The notes under the pieces: generated by a model
Databases searched by the model: none
Told to the model about the DNA's origin: nothing
Seen by the model: only the letters and a program-made list of their open reading frames with translations
NCBI RefSeq assembly: GCF_004345645.1
Contig: NZ_SLWS01000005.1
Location: forward strand, 1-64,000
DNA from: Actinocrispum wychmicini
GTDB taxonomy: Bacteria > Actinomycetota > Actinomycetes > Mycobacteriales > Pseudonocardiaceae
Direction of reading: 5' to 3'
Length of the DNA: 64,000 nucleotides
Position numbers and translations under genes: made by a program
Shown: positions 51,543 to 61,089 of the stretch, in pieces
How positions within the stretch are numbered: the first letter of the stretch is position 1
How the letters are laid out: each line of letters opens with the position of its first letter

Positions 51543-53119
51543 TGGATGTCGTACTTGAGTTCGACGCCGTGTCCGTGGGATTCGGGCAGGCACGGGCCAC
51601 CGACAAGGTGAGTTTCGCGGTACGCAAGGGCGAGGTCGTCGCCGTGGTTGGCGAGTCCGGCTCGGGAAAGAGTGTCACGGCGATGTCCGCGCTCGGGCTG
51701 CTGCCGCGCAACGCCTGGTCCGAAGGCGGCATCCGGCTCGCCGACAACGAGATCCTCGACCTGGACAACCGGCGGATGCGGGCCCTGCGCGGCAACGAGA
51801 TCGCCATGATCTTCCAGGAACCGATGACCGCGCTCAGCCCGGTGCACACAATCGGCTGGCAGCTCGACGAAGCCGTCAAACTGCATCAGAACCTGTCAAA
51901 GGAGAAACGGACCGCCCGCGTCAAGGAACTGCTGACTCTCGTCGGACTGGACCGGCCCGAAGCGCGGATGAAGCAGTACCCGCACGAACTGTCCGGCGGA
52001 ATGCGACAACGGGTGATGATCGCCATGGCCATCTCCTGCGACCCCAAGGTGATCATCGCGGACGAGCCGACGACCGCGCTGGACGTGACCGTGCAGGCCG
52101 AGATCCTGGATCTGCTGCGGGAGCTGCGCGACCGGCTCGGCACCGCGATCGTCCTGATCACCCACAGCATGGGCGTGGTCGCGGACCTGGCCGACCGCGT
52201 GGTCGTGATGTACGAGGGCAGGCTCGTCGAGCAGGGCGACGTCGACGACGTCCTGCTGCGGCCGAGCCACGAGTACACCCGCCGGTTGCTCAAGGCCGTG
52301 CCCCGGCTGGGCAGCGGAACACGGCAGGCCAAGGACACCGAGCCTGTGCTCAGGGTCCGTGACCTGGTGGTGTCGTTCGGCGGGCACCGGGCGGTCGACG
52401 AGGTCACGTTCCAGATCGGCAAGGGCGAGGTCCTCGGCCTGGTCGGCGAATCCGGGTCCGGCAAGACCACGGTCGGCCGGTGCGCGGTCGGCCTGCAGAA
52501 GCCGACCGCTGGCCGGATCGAACTGTTCGGCAACGACATCGCGAAGATGTCCGCGCGCGTGTTGAAGCCGGTGCGGGCCAGGATCGGCATGATCTTCCAG
52601 GATCCAGCGTCCTCTTTGGACCCACGGATGACTGTGGCCGAGTGCGTTGCCGAGCCGCTCGTCCTGCACAAAGCCCACAACCGCACCGACCGGGTCAGCG
52701 AACTCCTTGACGCCGTCGAGCTCGGGAACGCTCTGCGTGACCGTTACCCACACGAACTGTCCGGCGGGCAACGGCAACGGGTGAGCATCGCGCGGGCACT
52801 CGCCCTCAACCCGGACCTGCTCATCGCCGACGAGCCGACGAGCGCGCTGGACGTGTCGGTACAGGCCAGCATCCTGGAACTGTTCCTCGACCTGCAGGAA
52901 CGGTTCGAGTTCTCCTGCCTGTTCATCAGCCACGACCTGGCCGTGGTGGATATGCTGGCCAACCGGGTCGCCGTGATGCACAAGGGAAGAGTCGTCGAAC
53001 AGGGCAGCCGGGCCGACGTTTTCGGCGCTCCCCAAGAGGACTACACGCAGAAGTTGCTGTCCGCCGCGCCCGTGCCGGACCCGGCGGAACAGCGGGAGAG
53101 GCGGGTCAGCCGCGGATGA
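51542..53119 (+). CDS. ABC transporter ATPase, DppD-DppF fusion
   Basis: This 525-residue protein contains two complete ABC ATPase domains. The first (about 5-255) has Walker A GESGSGKS, signature [14 protein letters not shown] and Walker [13 protein letters not shown]; the second (about 270-515) has [28 protein letters not shown] and [12 protein letters not shown]. It energises the transporter made of the two permeases and the lipoprotein. ATG 51542 is chosen by the TGATG overlap; the long open frame further upstream runs through the permease gene and is not real. The end overlaps the convergent cutC-like gene by 14 bases. Confidence 0.93.
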   Translation: MDVVLEFDAVSVGFGQARATDKVSFAVRKGEVVAVVGESGSGKSVTAMSALGLLPRNAWSEGGIRLADNEILDLDNRRMRALRGNEIAMIFQEPMTALSPVHTIGWQLDEAVKLHQNLSKEKRTARVKELLTLVGLDRPEARMKQYPHELSGGMRQRVMIAMAISCDPKVIIADEPTTALDVTVQAEILDLLRELRDRLGTAIVLITHSMGVVADLADRVVVMYEGRLVEQGDVDDVLLRPSHEYTRRLLKAVPRLGSGTRQAKDTEPVLRVRDLVVSFGGHRAVDEVTFQIGKGEVLGLVGESGSGKTTVGRCAVGLQKPTAGRIELFGNDIAKMSARVLKPVRARIGMIFQDPASSLDPRMTVAECVAEPLVLHKAHNRTDRVSELLDAVELGNALRDRYPHELSGGQRQRVSIARALALNPDLLIADEPTSALDVSVQASILELFLDLQERFEFSCLFISHDLAVVDMLANRVAVMHKGRVVEQGSRADVFGAPQEDYTQKLLSAAPVPDPAEQRERRVSRG

Positions 53120-53837
53120 CCGAGCACAACGCCGCGACCCCGTCGGCGTCGGTCTCGAAGCGGTCGAACCCTTCGGGCACACCGACACCAGCGAACGACA
53201 CCGCACCGTCGGCGTCCCCGCGCACCGGCGCCCGCACCCCAGCGTGGATGTCGGAGACCCCGGTCGCCTCGATGACCTGCAACGCGTTCGACGCACGGAC
53301 ACCGCCGCACGCCATGATCTCGATCCGGCCGGCGGCCTGTTCGACCAACGCCTTGATCACCGGCGCCCCGGCCAGCGCGGACCGCTGCCCGCCGGACGTC
53401 AGCACCCGCTTGAACCCCAACTCGATGGCCTGGTCGAGCACCCGTTGCGGCGACGCGCACACGTCTATCGCGCGGTGCAGCGTGACCGGCTTGTCCTCGG
53501 CGGCGTCGATGAACTCCTCGCACGCCGCCATGTCCAACAGCCCGTCCGACCCCAACGCGCCGACCACCATCCCGGTGACCCCGGCCCGGTCGGCCCCGCG
53601 GATGTCCCGCACCATCACCGAGATCTCGTCCTTCGAGTACCGGAAGTCGCCGGGCCGCGGCCGGATCAGGGCGTGCACCTCGGTGGTCCCGGCCCGAATC
53701 GCGGCCAGTTCCTGCAACGCGAAACTCGGCGTCAGACCGCCGTCGGACAGCGCCCCGCACAACTCCACGCGGTCCGCGCCATGCCGTGCGGCGATCCGCA
53801 CCCCGTCCACCGATTCCACACTGATCTCTACCCGCAC
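53106..53837 (-). CDS. CutC family protein
   Basis: This 243-residue TIM-barrel protein has CutC hallmarks: VEISVESVDGVRIAARHGADRVELCGAL at the start, GLTPSFALQ, IRPRPGDFRYS and LTSGG. CutC was first linked to copper tolerance; that role is debated and the enzyme activity is unknown. Its position next to a ROK kinase and a ROK-controlled transporter suggests a role in sugar or amino-sugar metabolism, as an inference. GTG 53837 is chosen by homology of the start; the frame is open upstream. Confidence 0.85.
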   Translation of the reverse strand: MRVEISVESVDGVRIAARHGADRVELCGALSDGGLTPSFALQELAAIRAGTTEVHALIRPRPGDFRYSKDEISVMVRDIRGADRAGVTGMVVGALGSDGLLDMAACEEFIDAAEDKPVTLHRAIDVCASPQRVLDQAIELGFKRVLTSGGQRSALAGAPVIKALVEQAAGRIEIMACGGVRASNALQVIEATGVSDIHAGVRAPVRGDADGAVSFAGVGVPEGFDRFETDADGVAALCSVIRG

Positions 53838-53852
53838 ACCTGCGAGTATCCA

Positions 53853-54716
53853 ATGAGCTGGATCGGGGTGGACATCGGCGGTACCAAGATCCAGGCCGTG
53901 CGCTGCGACGACGACCTGCGCGTACTGGACAGCCGGCGGGCGGAGTCGCCGCCCGGCGGGATCCTGGACACCGCTCTCCGCCTGGCGCGTGAACTTCAGC
54001 GCGACGCCCAGGGCATCGGGGTGGGCGCGGCCGGCGTGATCGACCCGAGGACGGGCGAGGTCACCACGGCCAGCGACTCGTTCCCCGGGTGGCAGGGCAC
54101 GAAACTGGCGGACGTCGTCGCCGACGCGCTCGCGTTGCCGGTGGTCGTGGACAACGACGTGAACGCCTTCCTGCACGGCGAAGCCATGGTCGGCGCCGCG
54201 CGGGGTTACCGGCACGCGTTCGGCATAACCGTCGGCACGGGCATCGGCGGCGCGTTGATCAGCGACGGCGTCCTGCTTCGCGGGACGAGCGGTGGCGCGG
54301 GAGAGATCGGCCACACGCCGGGGTTCGGCGACGAGCCGTGTACGTGCGGCGCGCGCGGGCATCTGGAGTCGGTCGCCTCCGGACGGTCGATCGGCCGTCG
54401 CTACGGCGCGGGCGTCGAAGCCGCTCAGGTCGCGGCCAGGGCGCGGGCGGGCGACGAGGCCGCGTTGCGGGTCTTCCACGAGGCCGGGGCGGCGTTGGGC
54501 CAGGCGATCGCGGTCGTCGCGACCGTCCTGGACAGCGAGATCGCGGTTCTCGGCGGCGGTGTCCTGGCCGCGTGGGACCTGCTCGGACCGTCCTGCTGGG
54601 CGACGGTCCGGGCCTCGGTCCTGGACACGAACGCCGGCCTGCTGATCGAGCCCGCCCGCCTGGGCGGACACGCCGCGGCCATCGGCGCGGCGGCGCTGGC
54701 TCAAGCCGCTCACTAG
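53853..54716 (+). CDS. ROK family sugar kinase
   Basis: This 287-residue protein is a ROK kinase without a DNA-binding domain. The ATP-site DIGGTK is at residues 7-12, the catalytic Asp lies in VVVDNDVNAFLHGE, and the zinc/ROK motif CTCGARGHLESVASG is near residue 163, with GGGVL near the end. Glucose, N-acetylglucosamine or N-acetylmannosamine are possible substrates. It is divergent from the CutC gene by 15 bases, which implies a shared promoter region. Confidence 0.88.
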   Translation: MSWIGVDIGGTKIQAVRCDDDLRVLDSRRAESPPGGILDTALRLARELQRDAQGIGVGAAGVIDPRTGEVTTASDSFPGWQGTKLADVVADALALPVVVDNDVNAFLHGEAMVGAARGYRHAFGITVGTGIGGALISDGVLLRGTSGGAGEIGHTPGFGDEPCTCGARGHLESVASGRSIGRRYGAGVEAAQVAARARAGDEAALRVFHEAGAALGQAIAVVATVLDSEIAVLGGGVLAAWDLLGPSCWATVRASVLDTNAGLLIEPARLGGHAAAIGAAALAQAAH

Positions 54717-54796
54717 GCGTGCTTCAGCGACCACTGGTAGGGGTGCGACTCGCCTCACAGCTAATTCGTTTGATGAAGGCCCCGCCGAAGCGCATG

Positions 54797-54811
54797 CTTG
54801 TATCTAGCAAG
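54797..54811. promoter_or_regulatory. MarR-type operator candidate
   Basis: CTTG (54797-54800), TATCTAG, CAAG (54808-54811) is a dyad 32 bases before the MarR start; such CTTG-N7-CAAG spacing fits MarR autoregulation of a regulator/pump operon. Confidence 0.5.
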
Positions 54812-54843
54812 TAGTTGGATGACGCAAGCAATCAGAGGGTGAG

Positions 54844-55368
54844 ATGGTCGCTCCTCCCGGTGAGGTCACCACGCCGAGTACCGCCGATATTGAGTTGGGC
54901 GCTCGGGTGGGGAACGCCATGATGGGTCTCAACCGACAGTGGGCCGCGGTCGCGGCCCAGTTGGCGAAGCTGGGGATCGACCGGACATCGATGATGCTGT
55001 TGGGGGCGTTGACCAGCATCGGACCGGCCCGGTCGAACAGTTTGGCCGAGGCGGTCTACTCCGATCCGTCGACGATCAGCCGGCAGGTCGCCGCGCTGGT
55101 CAAGGACGGTCTGATCGAGCGGCGAGCCGACCCGGCCGACGGGCGGGCCAGCCTGCTGGCGGTCACCGACAAGGGCCGCGAGCTCCTGGAGACCCGCCAC
55201 CGGCAGAAGAGCTGCTCGATCGCGCGCATGTGGGCGCACTGGCCGGTCGATGACCGCGAGCGGTTCATCGAACTGCTCGAACGGTTCGTGGCCGAACACG
55301 AGCGCAACATCGCGAACTTCATCAACGAGTGCGTGCAACCCGAGTCGCGCGCCGAAGGAGAAAACTGA
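54844..55368 (+). CDS. MarR family transcriptional regulator
   Basis: This 174-residue protein has a winged helix in the middle (about residues 55-115): NSLAEAVYSDPSTISRQVAALVKDGLIERR and the wing DPADGRASLLAVTDKGRELL. It is coupled to the downstream efflux pump by a TGATG overlap and probably represses the operon until a drug or metabolite binds. The dyad at 54797-54811 is a candidate site. Confidence 0.9.
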   Translation: MVAPPGEVTTPSTADIELGARVGNAMMGLNRQWAAVAAQLAKLGIDRTSMMLLGALTSIGPARSNSLAEAVYSDPSTISRQVAALVKDGLIERRADPADGRASLLAVTDKGRELLETRHRQKSCSIARMWAHWPVDDRERFIELLERFVAEHERNIANFINECVQPESRAEGEN

Positions 55369-57041
55369 TGTCAGACCAGGCAACAGCCGCCGCTGGGGCA
55401 GCCCCCGCGCGGGCCGGCGCGCTGAGCCACCGGCAGATTCTGACCATCCTGTCCGGACTCATGCTCGGCATGCTGTTGGCCGCCCTCGACCAGACGATCA
55501 TGGGATCGGCGATGAAGACCATCGCCGACCAGTTGCACGGTCAGACCCTCCAGGCCTGGGCGACCACCGCGTACCTGATCACGGCGACCATCTCGACACC
55601 GCTGTACGGCAAGCTCTCGGACATCTTCGGGCGCAAGCCGATGTACCTGACCGCGATCTCGGTGTTCCTCGCCGGGTCACTGCTCTCCGGCATCGCCTCG
55701 TCGATGTACGAGCTCGCCGCGTTCCGCGCCGTGCAGGGCCTCGGTGCCGGTGGTCTGATGTCGCTGGCGCTGGCGATCATCGCGGACATCACCTCGCCGC
55801 GGGAGCGCAGCCGCTACACCGGTTACTTCATGGGCGTCTGGGGTCTGTCCAGTGTGGCCGGCCCGTTGATCGGCGGCCTGTTCGCCGGCCTGGACACGTT
55901 CGCCGGCATCACCGGGTGGCGCTGGGTGTTCCTGCTGAACGTGCCGATCGCGCTGCTCGCCATGGTCGTGGTGACGAAGTTCCTGAACGTGCCGCACAAC
56001 AAGGTGACGCAGCGGATCGACTTCTGGGGCGCCGGCGCGCTGGTGCTTGGCCTGGTCCCGCTGCTGATCGTGGCCGAGCAGGGCCGCGAATGGGGCTGGG
56101 GCTCGGGCGCCTCGATCGCCATGTACGTCATCGGTGCCGTCGGCCTGGTGGCCTTCGTGGTGGTCGAGAAGTTGATGGGCGACGCGGCGCTGCTGCCGAT
56201 GCGGCTGTTCCGGCGTCCGGTGTTCTCGATGGTGAACGTGATCAACTTCATCATGGGTATCGGGATGTTCGGCATGATGATGTCGCTTCCGCTCTACCTG
56301 CAGATCGTCAAGGGCGCGACGCCGACCGAGTCCGGCCTGATGAGCCTGCCGATGATGTTCGGCATCATGGTGTCGGCGATGAGCAGCGGCCGGATCACCT
56401 CGCGGACCGGCCGGTACCGGGTGTTCCCGATCGTGGGCCTCGGCGCGACCGCCGCGGCGCTGTTCCTGTTCGCGCAGATCACCACGACCACGCCGCTGCC
56501 ACTGACCATGTCGATCATGTTCCTGGCCGGCATCGGCCTTGGCCTGTGCATGCAGAGCCTGCTGCTGGCCATCCAGGCGGACGTCCCGGCCAAGGACATG
56601 GGCGTGGCGACCTCGTCGGCGACGTTCTTCCGGTCCATCGGCGGCACGGTCGGCACAGCGGTGTTCCTGTCCATCCTGTTCGGCGTGGTCGGCGACCGGA
56701 TCGCCGCCGCGTTCGCCAGCGCCCGGACCGACCCGGCGTTCATCGCGGCCATGCAGAACCCGGCGAACGCCGGCGCGGTGAAGAGCATCCAGGGCGGGGC
56801 CGGTCTCGACCTGAACGACACCACGTTCCTCGCCCACATGGACCCGGCGCTGTCCCGGCCGATCCTGGACGGGTTCGCCAGCTCGCTGGACACGGTGTTC
56901 ACCGTCGGCGGGATCGTGCTGCTGGTGGCGTTCGCGCTGATCTGGTTCGTCAAGGAGGTCCCGCTGTCCAACAAGTCGGGCATCCAGCGGGCCGCGGCCG
57001 AGGAGGACAAGGACGCCGTCCCCGCGGTGGCCATGCACTGA
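55368..57041 (+). CDS. MFS transporter, DHA2 (14-helix) drug efflux family
   Basis: This 557-residue protein has about 14 membrane segments, the motif A loop YGKLSDIFGRKPMYL and the DHA2 motif C-like LDQTIMGSAMKTIADQL near the N-terminus. It should export a drug or natural product by proton antiport. ATG 55368 is fixed by its one-base overlap with the MarR stop. Its transcript ends at the palindromic terminator 57061-57088, shared with the convergent ppa gene. Confidence 0.92.
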   Translation: MSDQATAAAGAAPARAGALSHRQILTILSGLMLGMLLAALDQTIMGSAMKTIADQLHGQTLQAWATTAYLITATISTPLYGKLSDIFGRKPMYLTAISVFLAGSLLSGIASSMYELAAFRAVQGLGAGGLMSLALAIIADITSPRERSRYTGYFMGVWGLSSVAGPLIGGLFAGLDTFAGITGWRWVFLLNVPIALLAMVVVTKFLNVPHNKVTQRIDFWGAGALVLGLVPLLIVAEQGREWGWGSGASIAMYVIGAVGLVAFVVVEKLMGDAALLPMRLFRRPVFSMVNVINFIMGIGMFGMMMSLPLYLQIVKGATPTESGLMSLPMMFGIMVSAMSSGRITSRTGRYRVFPIVGLGATAAALFLFAQITTTTPLPLTMSIMFLAGIGLGLCMQSLLLAIQADVPAKDMGVATSSATFFRSIGGTVGTAVFLSILFGVVGDRIAAAFASARTDPAFIAAMQNPANAGAVKSIQGGAGLDLNDTTFLAHMDPALSRPILDGFASSLDTVFTVGGIVLLVAFALIWFVKEVPLSNKSGIQRAAAEEDKDAVPAVAMH

Positions 57042-57060
57042 GCTTCCCACCACGAAGAAG

Positions 57061-57088
57061 AAGGCCCCCGGCCGCGGCCGGGGGCCTT
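57061..57088. terminator. Bidirectional terminator
   Basis: A perfect 28-base palindrome: AAGGCCCCCGGCCG (57061-57074) and CGGCCGGGGGCCTT (57075-57088). It lies 20 bases after the DHA2 pump and 10 bases after the end of ppa on the other strand, so it can stop both convergent transcripts. Confidence 0.9.
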
Positions 57089-57098
57089 CGCCGTCGGC

Positions 57099-57590
57099 TC
57101 AGTGGCCGGGTTCGGCCTTCAGACGTTCGTAGGAGCGGTGGATCTCCGCCTCGGCCTCGGCCCGGCCCACCCAGGTGGCGCCCTCCACGCTCTTGCCCGG
57201 CTCCAGGTCCTTGTACACCTCGAAGAAGTGCTGGATCTCCAGCCGGTAGAACTCGTTGAGGTGGTGGATGTCGCGCAGGTGCTCCGAGCGCGGGTCGTCC
57301 GCGGGCACGCAGAGGACCTTGTCGTCGCCGCCCTTCTCGTCGGTCATCCGGAACATGCCGATCGCCCGGCTGCGGATCAGGCAGCCGGGGAAGGTCGGCT
57401 CCTGCACCAGCACGAGCGCGTCCAGCGGGTCACCGTCCTCGCCCAGCGTGTCGTCCACGAACCCGTAGTCGGCCGGGTACTGGGTGGCGGTGAACAGCGT
57501 CCGGTCCAACCGGATCCGTCCCGTGCTGTGGTCCATCTCGTACTTGTTGCGTACGCCCTTGGGGATCTCGATCGTGACGTCGAACTCCAC
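57099..57590 (-). CDS. ppa: Inorganic pyrophosphatase
   Basis: This 163-residue soluble family I pyrophosphatase hydrolyses PPi to drive biosynthesis. The signature [11 protein letters not shown] near residue 52 carries the metal-binding Asp residues; [12 protein letters not shown] and [14 protein letters not shown] are also typical. Length is normal for actinobacteria. It is divergent from the PBP4-type gene, an arrangement common in actinomycetes. Confidence 0.96.
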   Translation of the reverse strand: MEFDVTIEIPKGVRNKYEMDHSTGRIRLDRTLFTATQYPADYGFVDDTLGEDGDPLDALVLVQEPTFPGCLIRSRAIGMFRMTDEKGGDDKVLCVPADDPRSEHLRDIHHLNEFYRLEIQHFFEVYKDLEPGKSVEGATWVGRAEAEAEIHRSYERLKAEPGH

Positions 57591-57711
57591 GCGCCTGTCC
57601 TCGCTAGCTCATCATCGCTGGTCGGTGTTCGCTACTAGTCTGGCCTAAAACGTGCGCTCGGCCGGCATCACGGCGGTCGGTGACCGATGTGATGTTGGAC
57701 AGGAGGACGGA

Positions 57712-59832
57712 GTGGCTGTTCAGGACCACCCCGAGTGGCCGACCGCGGACAACGACGTCCCGCCGGACAGACCTGCCCACGAGGACCCTGAAAGCCTGGA
57801 AAAGACCCCTGACGCGGAGCGGACGGTGATCGCCCAACCGGTCCCGAAACCCGACAGATCCCCGCCGGACGTGCCCGAAGTCACGACCGGCCCGCCGCGG
57901 AGCCCCAACGGCGCGACCTCGAACGCCGAGAAGACGGTGATCGCCAGGCCGGTGGCCAAGCCGACCGGGCCGGACCGGACCGTTGTGGCCAGGCCGGTGC
58001 CGGAACCGCCCCGATCCGCTGAGCAGACTGTCGTAGCCCAACCAGTGGCGAAACCCACACGGCCGTCCTTGTTCACTGAGGACTCCACCAAACGCATCGC
58101 GCTGCCGGACCTCTTCCCCACGGTCGACCTGGACACCAGCACGAAGACCAGCGGACCGCCGCCTGTCGACGCGACCCAGCCGACCACCAAACCCGGCCCG
58201 CAGCAGACCCAGCCCGCGGCCATGCCCCCCGCGCAGCAGACCCAGCCGGTGGCCAAGCCGTCCGTGCCCCGGCGCCAGCCGGAGCCCGCCTACCAGCAGG
58301 GTTATCCGCCGCCGGAGCCGCCGCGGGCCGCGCCCATGCGCATCGAGCCCAGGCAGGCGTCCACCCCACCGCCGCCACCACCGCCACCCGAACCTGCCGT
58401 TGTCGACGACGACGAGCCGCCGGCGAAGCCGAAGTCACGCCGCAAGGTGTTGATCATCGTGGGCGCGGTCGTGGTGGTCATCGGGCTCGCCGCCGCGGCC
58501 GTGTTCGCTGTGCCGGGCCTGCGGGCCAAGCTTGGGCTCGGCCCGTCCGAGCCCGCTGTCGTGATCCAGCCGCCGCCGGCTCCGGTGGCGTTCAGCCCGT
58601 CGTTGCACGCGCCCAGCGCGGACGCGCCGACACCGACACCGGACGGCGTGAAGAACGCGCTGGCCGGTCCGGCGGGTGTGGCCGCGCTCGGCACGCTGAA
58701 CGGGACTGTGTTGGACCCGGCCAGTGGGACCGTCCTGTGGGACCAGCGGGCGTCGAACCCGATCACCCCCGCGTCCACCGCGAAGATCCTCACGTCCGCC
58801 GCGGCGTTGTTGAAGATGGACCGCGGCCAGCAGTTCGTGACCAAGGTGGTGGCCGGCAAGGACCCGGGGACCGTGGTGCTCGTCGGCGGCGGCGACCCGA
58901 CCCTGTCGTCGTTCCCGGCCGGCCGGAACTCGGTCTACCACGGCGCCGCGCGCCTCGACGACCTGGTCGCCCAGGTGAAGGCGAGTGCCGGCGGCAAGGT
59001 CGGCCAGGTGTTCTTCGACGTCTCCCGGTACGCCGGCGACGGCATGGCCCAGGGCTGGCTGCCGGGTGACGTGGCCGGCGGCTACATCACGCCGATCGTG
59101 CCGCTGATGATGGACGGCGCCCGGCAGGACCCGACCAACATCGACAGCCCGCGCACCGGCACCCCGGCCAAGGCGCTCGCCGCGGAGTTCGCCAAACGCC
59201 TTGGCACGACCGTCGCGCCGAACCCTCAGGTCGCCGCACCCCCCGACAGCAAGGTGCTCGGCGAGGTCAAGTCGGCGCCGCTGGCCGAGCTGGTCGACAA
59301 CTACCTGCAGATCTCCGACAACGTGCTCGCCGAGACGGTCGCGCGCGAGGTGGCGAAGACCGTCGGCGAGGAGCCGTCGTTCGCCGGGGTCAGCCGCACT
59401 ACGTTGAAGATATTGCAGGACAACGGTTTTGACACGGCCGGCTCGACGCTGGTCGACGGCAGTGGACTATCCACTTCGGACCGCGTGACGCCGAGACTGC
59501 TGGCGTCGGTGCTCGCGGTCGCGGCCGGCCCGGACGGCAAGGACCCGCGGACCGCCAAGCTCCGTCCGCTGCTGGGCGGCCTGCCGGTCGCGGGCGGCAG
59601 CGGCACCCTCGAGTCCCGGTTCGGCCCGAACAGCCCGGGGACCGGCGGCCGCGGCTGGGTCCGGGCGAAGACGGGCACTTTGTCGGGGGTGAACTCGTTG
59701 GCCGGAGTGGTGCTGGACGCGGACGGCCGGGTGCTGGTCTTCTCGATGATGACCAGCGGCACGGACTCCAACGCGGCCCGCCCGGCCCTGGACGCGGTCG
59801 CGGCCCAACTCAGAGCCTGTGGCTGCAGGTAA
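57712..59832 (+). CDS. dacB: D-alanyl-D-alanine carboxypeptidase/endopeptidase (PBP4, S13) with long N-terminal extension
   Basis: This 706-residue protein has the S13 catalytic domain in its C-terminal 420 residues: S-x-x-K in TPASTAKILTSAAAL, S-x-N in ISDNVLAETVARE and KTG in RAKTGTLSGVNSLAGV. It trims peptidoglycan stem peptides outside the membrane. One helix (VLIIVGAVVVVIGLAAAAVFAV, near 245-266) anchors it. The cytoplasmic N-terminus of about 240 residues is Pro-rich and holds four copies of a TV(I/V)A(Q/R)PV motif. GTG 57712 follows AGGAGG at 5 bases. Confidence 0.92.
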   Translation: MAVQDHPEWPTADNDVPPDRPAHEDPESLEKTPDAERTVIAQPVPKPDRSPPDVPEVTTGPPRSPNGATSNAEKTVIARPVAKPTGPDRTVVARPVPEPPRSAEQTVVAQPVAKPTRPSLFTEDSTKRIALPDLFPTVDLDTSTKTSGPPPVDATQPTTKPGPQQTQPAAMPPAQQTQPVAKPSVPRRQPEPAYQQGYPPPEPPRAAPMRIEPRQASTPPPPPPPPEPAVVDDDEPPAKPKSRRKVLIIVGAVVVVIGLAAAAVFAVPGLRAKLGLGPSEPAVVIQPPPAPVAFSPSLHAPSADAPTPTPDGVKNALAGPAGVAALGTLNGTVLDPASGTVLWDQRASNPITPASTAKILTSAAALLKMDRGQQFVTKVVAGKDPGTVVLVGGGDPTLSSFPAGRNSVYHGAARLDDLVAQVKASAGGKVGQVFFDVSRYAGDGMAQGWLPGDVAGGYITPIVPLMMDGARQDPTNIDSPRTGTPAKALAAEFAKRLGTTVAPNPQVAAPPDSKVLGEVKSAPLAELVDNYLQISDNVLAETVAREVAKTVGEEPSFAGVSRTTLKILQDNGFDTAGSTLVDGSGLSTSDRVTPRLLASVLAVAAGPDGKDPRTAKLRPLLGGLPVAGGSGTLESRFGPNSPGTGGRGWVRAKTGTLSGVNSLAGVVLDADGRVLVFSMMTSGTDSNAARPALDAVAAQLRACGCR

Positions 59833-60027
59833 GCTCGACCAGGTAACACCCTTTGACTTGGTCAACATCCTCGACTTGGTCGCGCCGGTCATCTACGCAC
59901 CGCGACACGCCCGACATCGCCCCAGCCCAGGCGGCGGCCGGCCCAGAGCGAAAGATGTCGGTAGCGTGGGGCGGGGTGGAAATCACCGGCTGAAGGCGAC
60001 CAGGTCCGTCCGAGCGGAGCGAGGACA

Positions 60028-61089
60028 ATGAACACCGCGACGGAGATCAACGGCGACACGGGCTCGCCGGTGGACTGGGCGTTGGCCATCTCCACCGGGC
60101 AGCGGCTGGTGCGCCGTGGGCCGGCGGTCCCGATGGCCGAGGCGGAGAACGCGGTGCGGGAGCTGCGGGAGATCACCGACGTCGCCGAAGGGCACGTCCG
60201 CGAGCTCACCGGCCTCGGCGAGGGCCTGCCGTTGCCGCCCGGCGAGGTGGTCGACCGGCCCGGCTGGATCAGGGCCGCCGCGGAGGGCCTGTCGGTGCTC
60301 ACCGACGGCGCGTTGCCCCGGTCGTACGAGGGCCCTGTCGGTGCTGTCATGTCCGGCAGCGCGGGTGTGCAGGCCGGGATGGTGCTGGCGTTCATGGGCG
60401 CCCGCGTGCTGGGTCAGTACGACCCGTTCAACGGCGGTCGGCTGCTGCTCGTGGCGCCGAACATCATTGGCGCGCAACGGGCGTTGGACGTCCCCGCGCG
60501 TGACTTCCGGATGTGGGTCTGCCTGCACGAGTGCACCCATCGGCTGCAGTTCACGGCGGTGCCGTGGCTGCGCACGTACTTCGCCGGCGAGGTCACGAAG
60601 TTCCTGTCCGGCATGGACGACACCGCGGCGAGCGCGCTCAACCGGCTGCCCGAGGTGATCAGGCAGGCGCGCAGCCGGTCGTTGGACAACAGCACGTCGA
60701 GCGGTCCGGTCGCGTTGATGGAGCTGCTCCAGTCGCAGGACCAGCGGGAGGTCTTCGACCGCCTGATCGCGCTGTCCACCCTGCTGGAGGGCCACGCGGA
60801 CTTCGTCATGGACGACGTCGGCCCGGCCGTGGTGCCGACGGTCGACGAGATCCGCAGCCGGTTCACCGAGCGCAGGCGCGGCGGCGGGTTGCTCGACCGG
60901 GTGCTGCGGACCCTGCTCGGCGTGGACGCCAAGGTCAAGCAGTACGCCGCCGGCGCCGCGTTCACCAGGCACGTCGTCGGCGAGGTCGGGATGGCCGGGT
61001 TCAACGCGGTGTGGACGTCGCCGGACACGCTGCCCCGCCGCGCCGAGATCACGGACCCCGAGGCATGGCTGCGCCGAGTGCGACCCTGA
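60028..61089 (+). CDS. DUF2342 zinc-dependent metalloprotease
   Basis: This 353-residue protein is the conserved actinobacterial DUF2342 protease encoded upstream of tilS. The zinc motif HECTH is near residue 170 in VCLHECTHRLQF; a downstream Glu in LEGHADFVMDD is the likely third ligand. It is predicted cytoplasmic. ATG 60028 is the start; the end overlaps tilS by 25 bases. Confidence 0.9.
   Translation: MNTATEINGDTGSPVDWALAISTGQRLVRRGPAVPMAEAENAVRELREITDVAEGHVRELTGLGEGLPLPPGEVVDRPGWIRAAAEGLSVLTDGALPRSYEGPVGAVMSGSAGVQAGMVLAFMGARVLGQYDPFNGGRLLLVAPNIIGAQRALDVPARDFRMWVCLHECTHRLQFTAVPWLRTYFAGEVTKFLSGMDDTAASALNRLPEVIRQARSRSLDNSTSSGPVALMELLQSQDQREVFDRLIALSTLLEGHADFVMDDVGPAVVPTVDEIRSRFTERRRGGGLLDRVLRTLLGVDAKVKQYAAGAAFTRHVVGEVGMAGFNAVWTSPDTLPRRAEITDPEAWLRRVRP

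Noticed and set aside
53838-54758. Extension of the CutC frame upstream on the minus strand
   Set aside because: It is antisense to the ROK kinase gene; CutC homology starts at the GTG at 53837.
60513-61064. Open frame extending tilS upstream
   Set aside because: It is a shadow of the DUF2342 protease gene; homology begins at ATG 61065.
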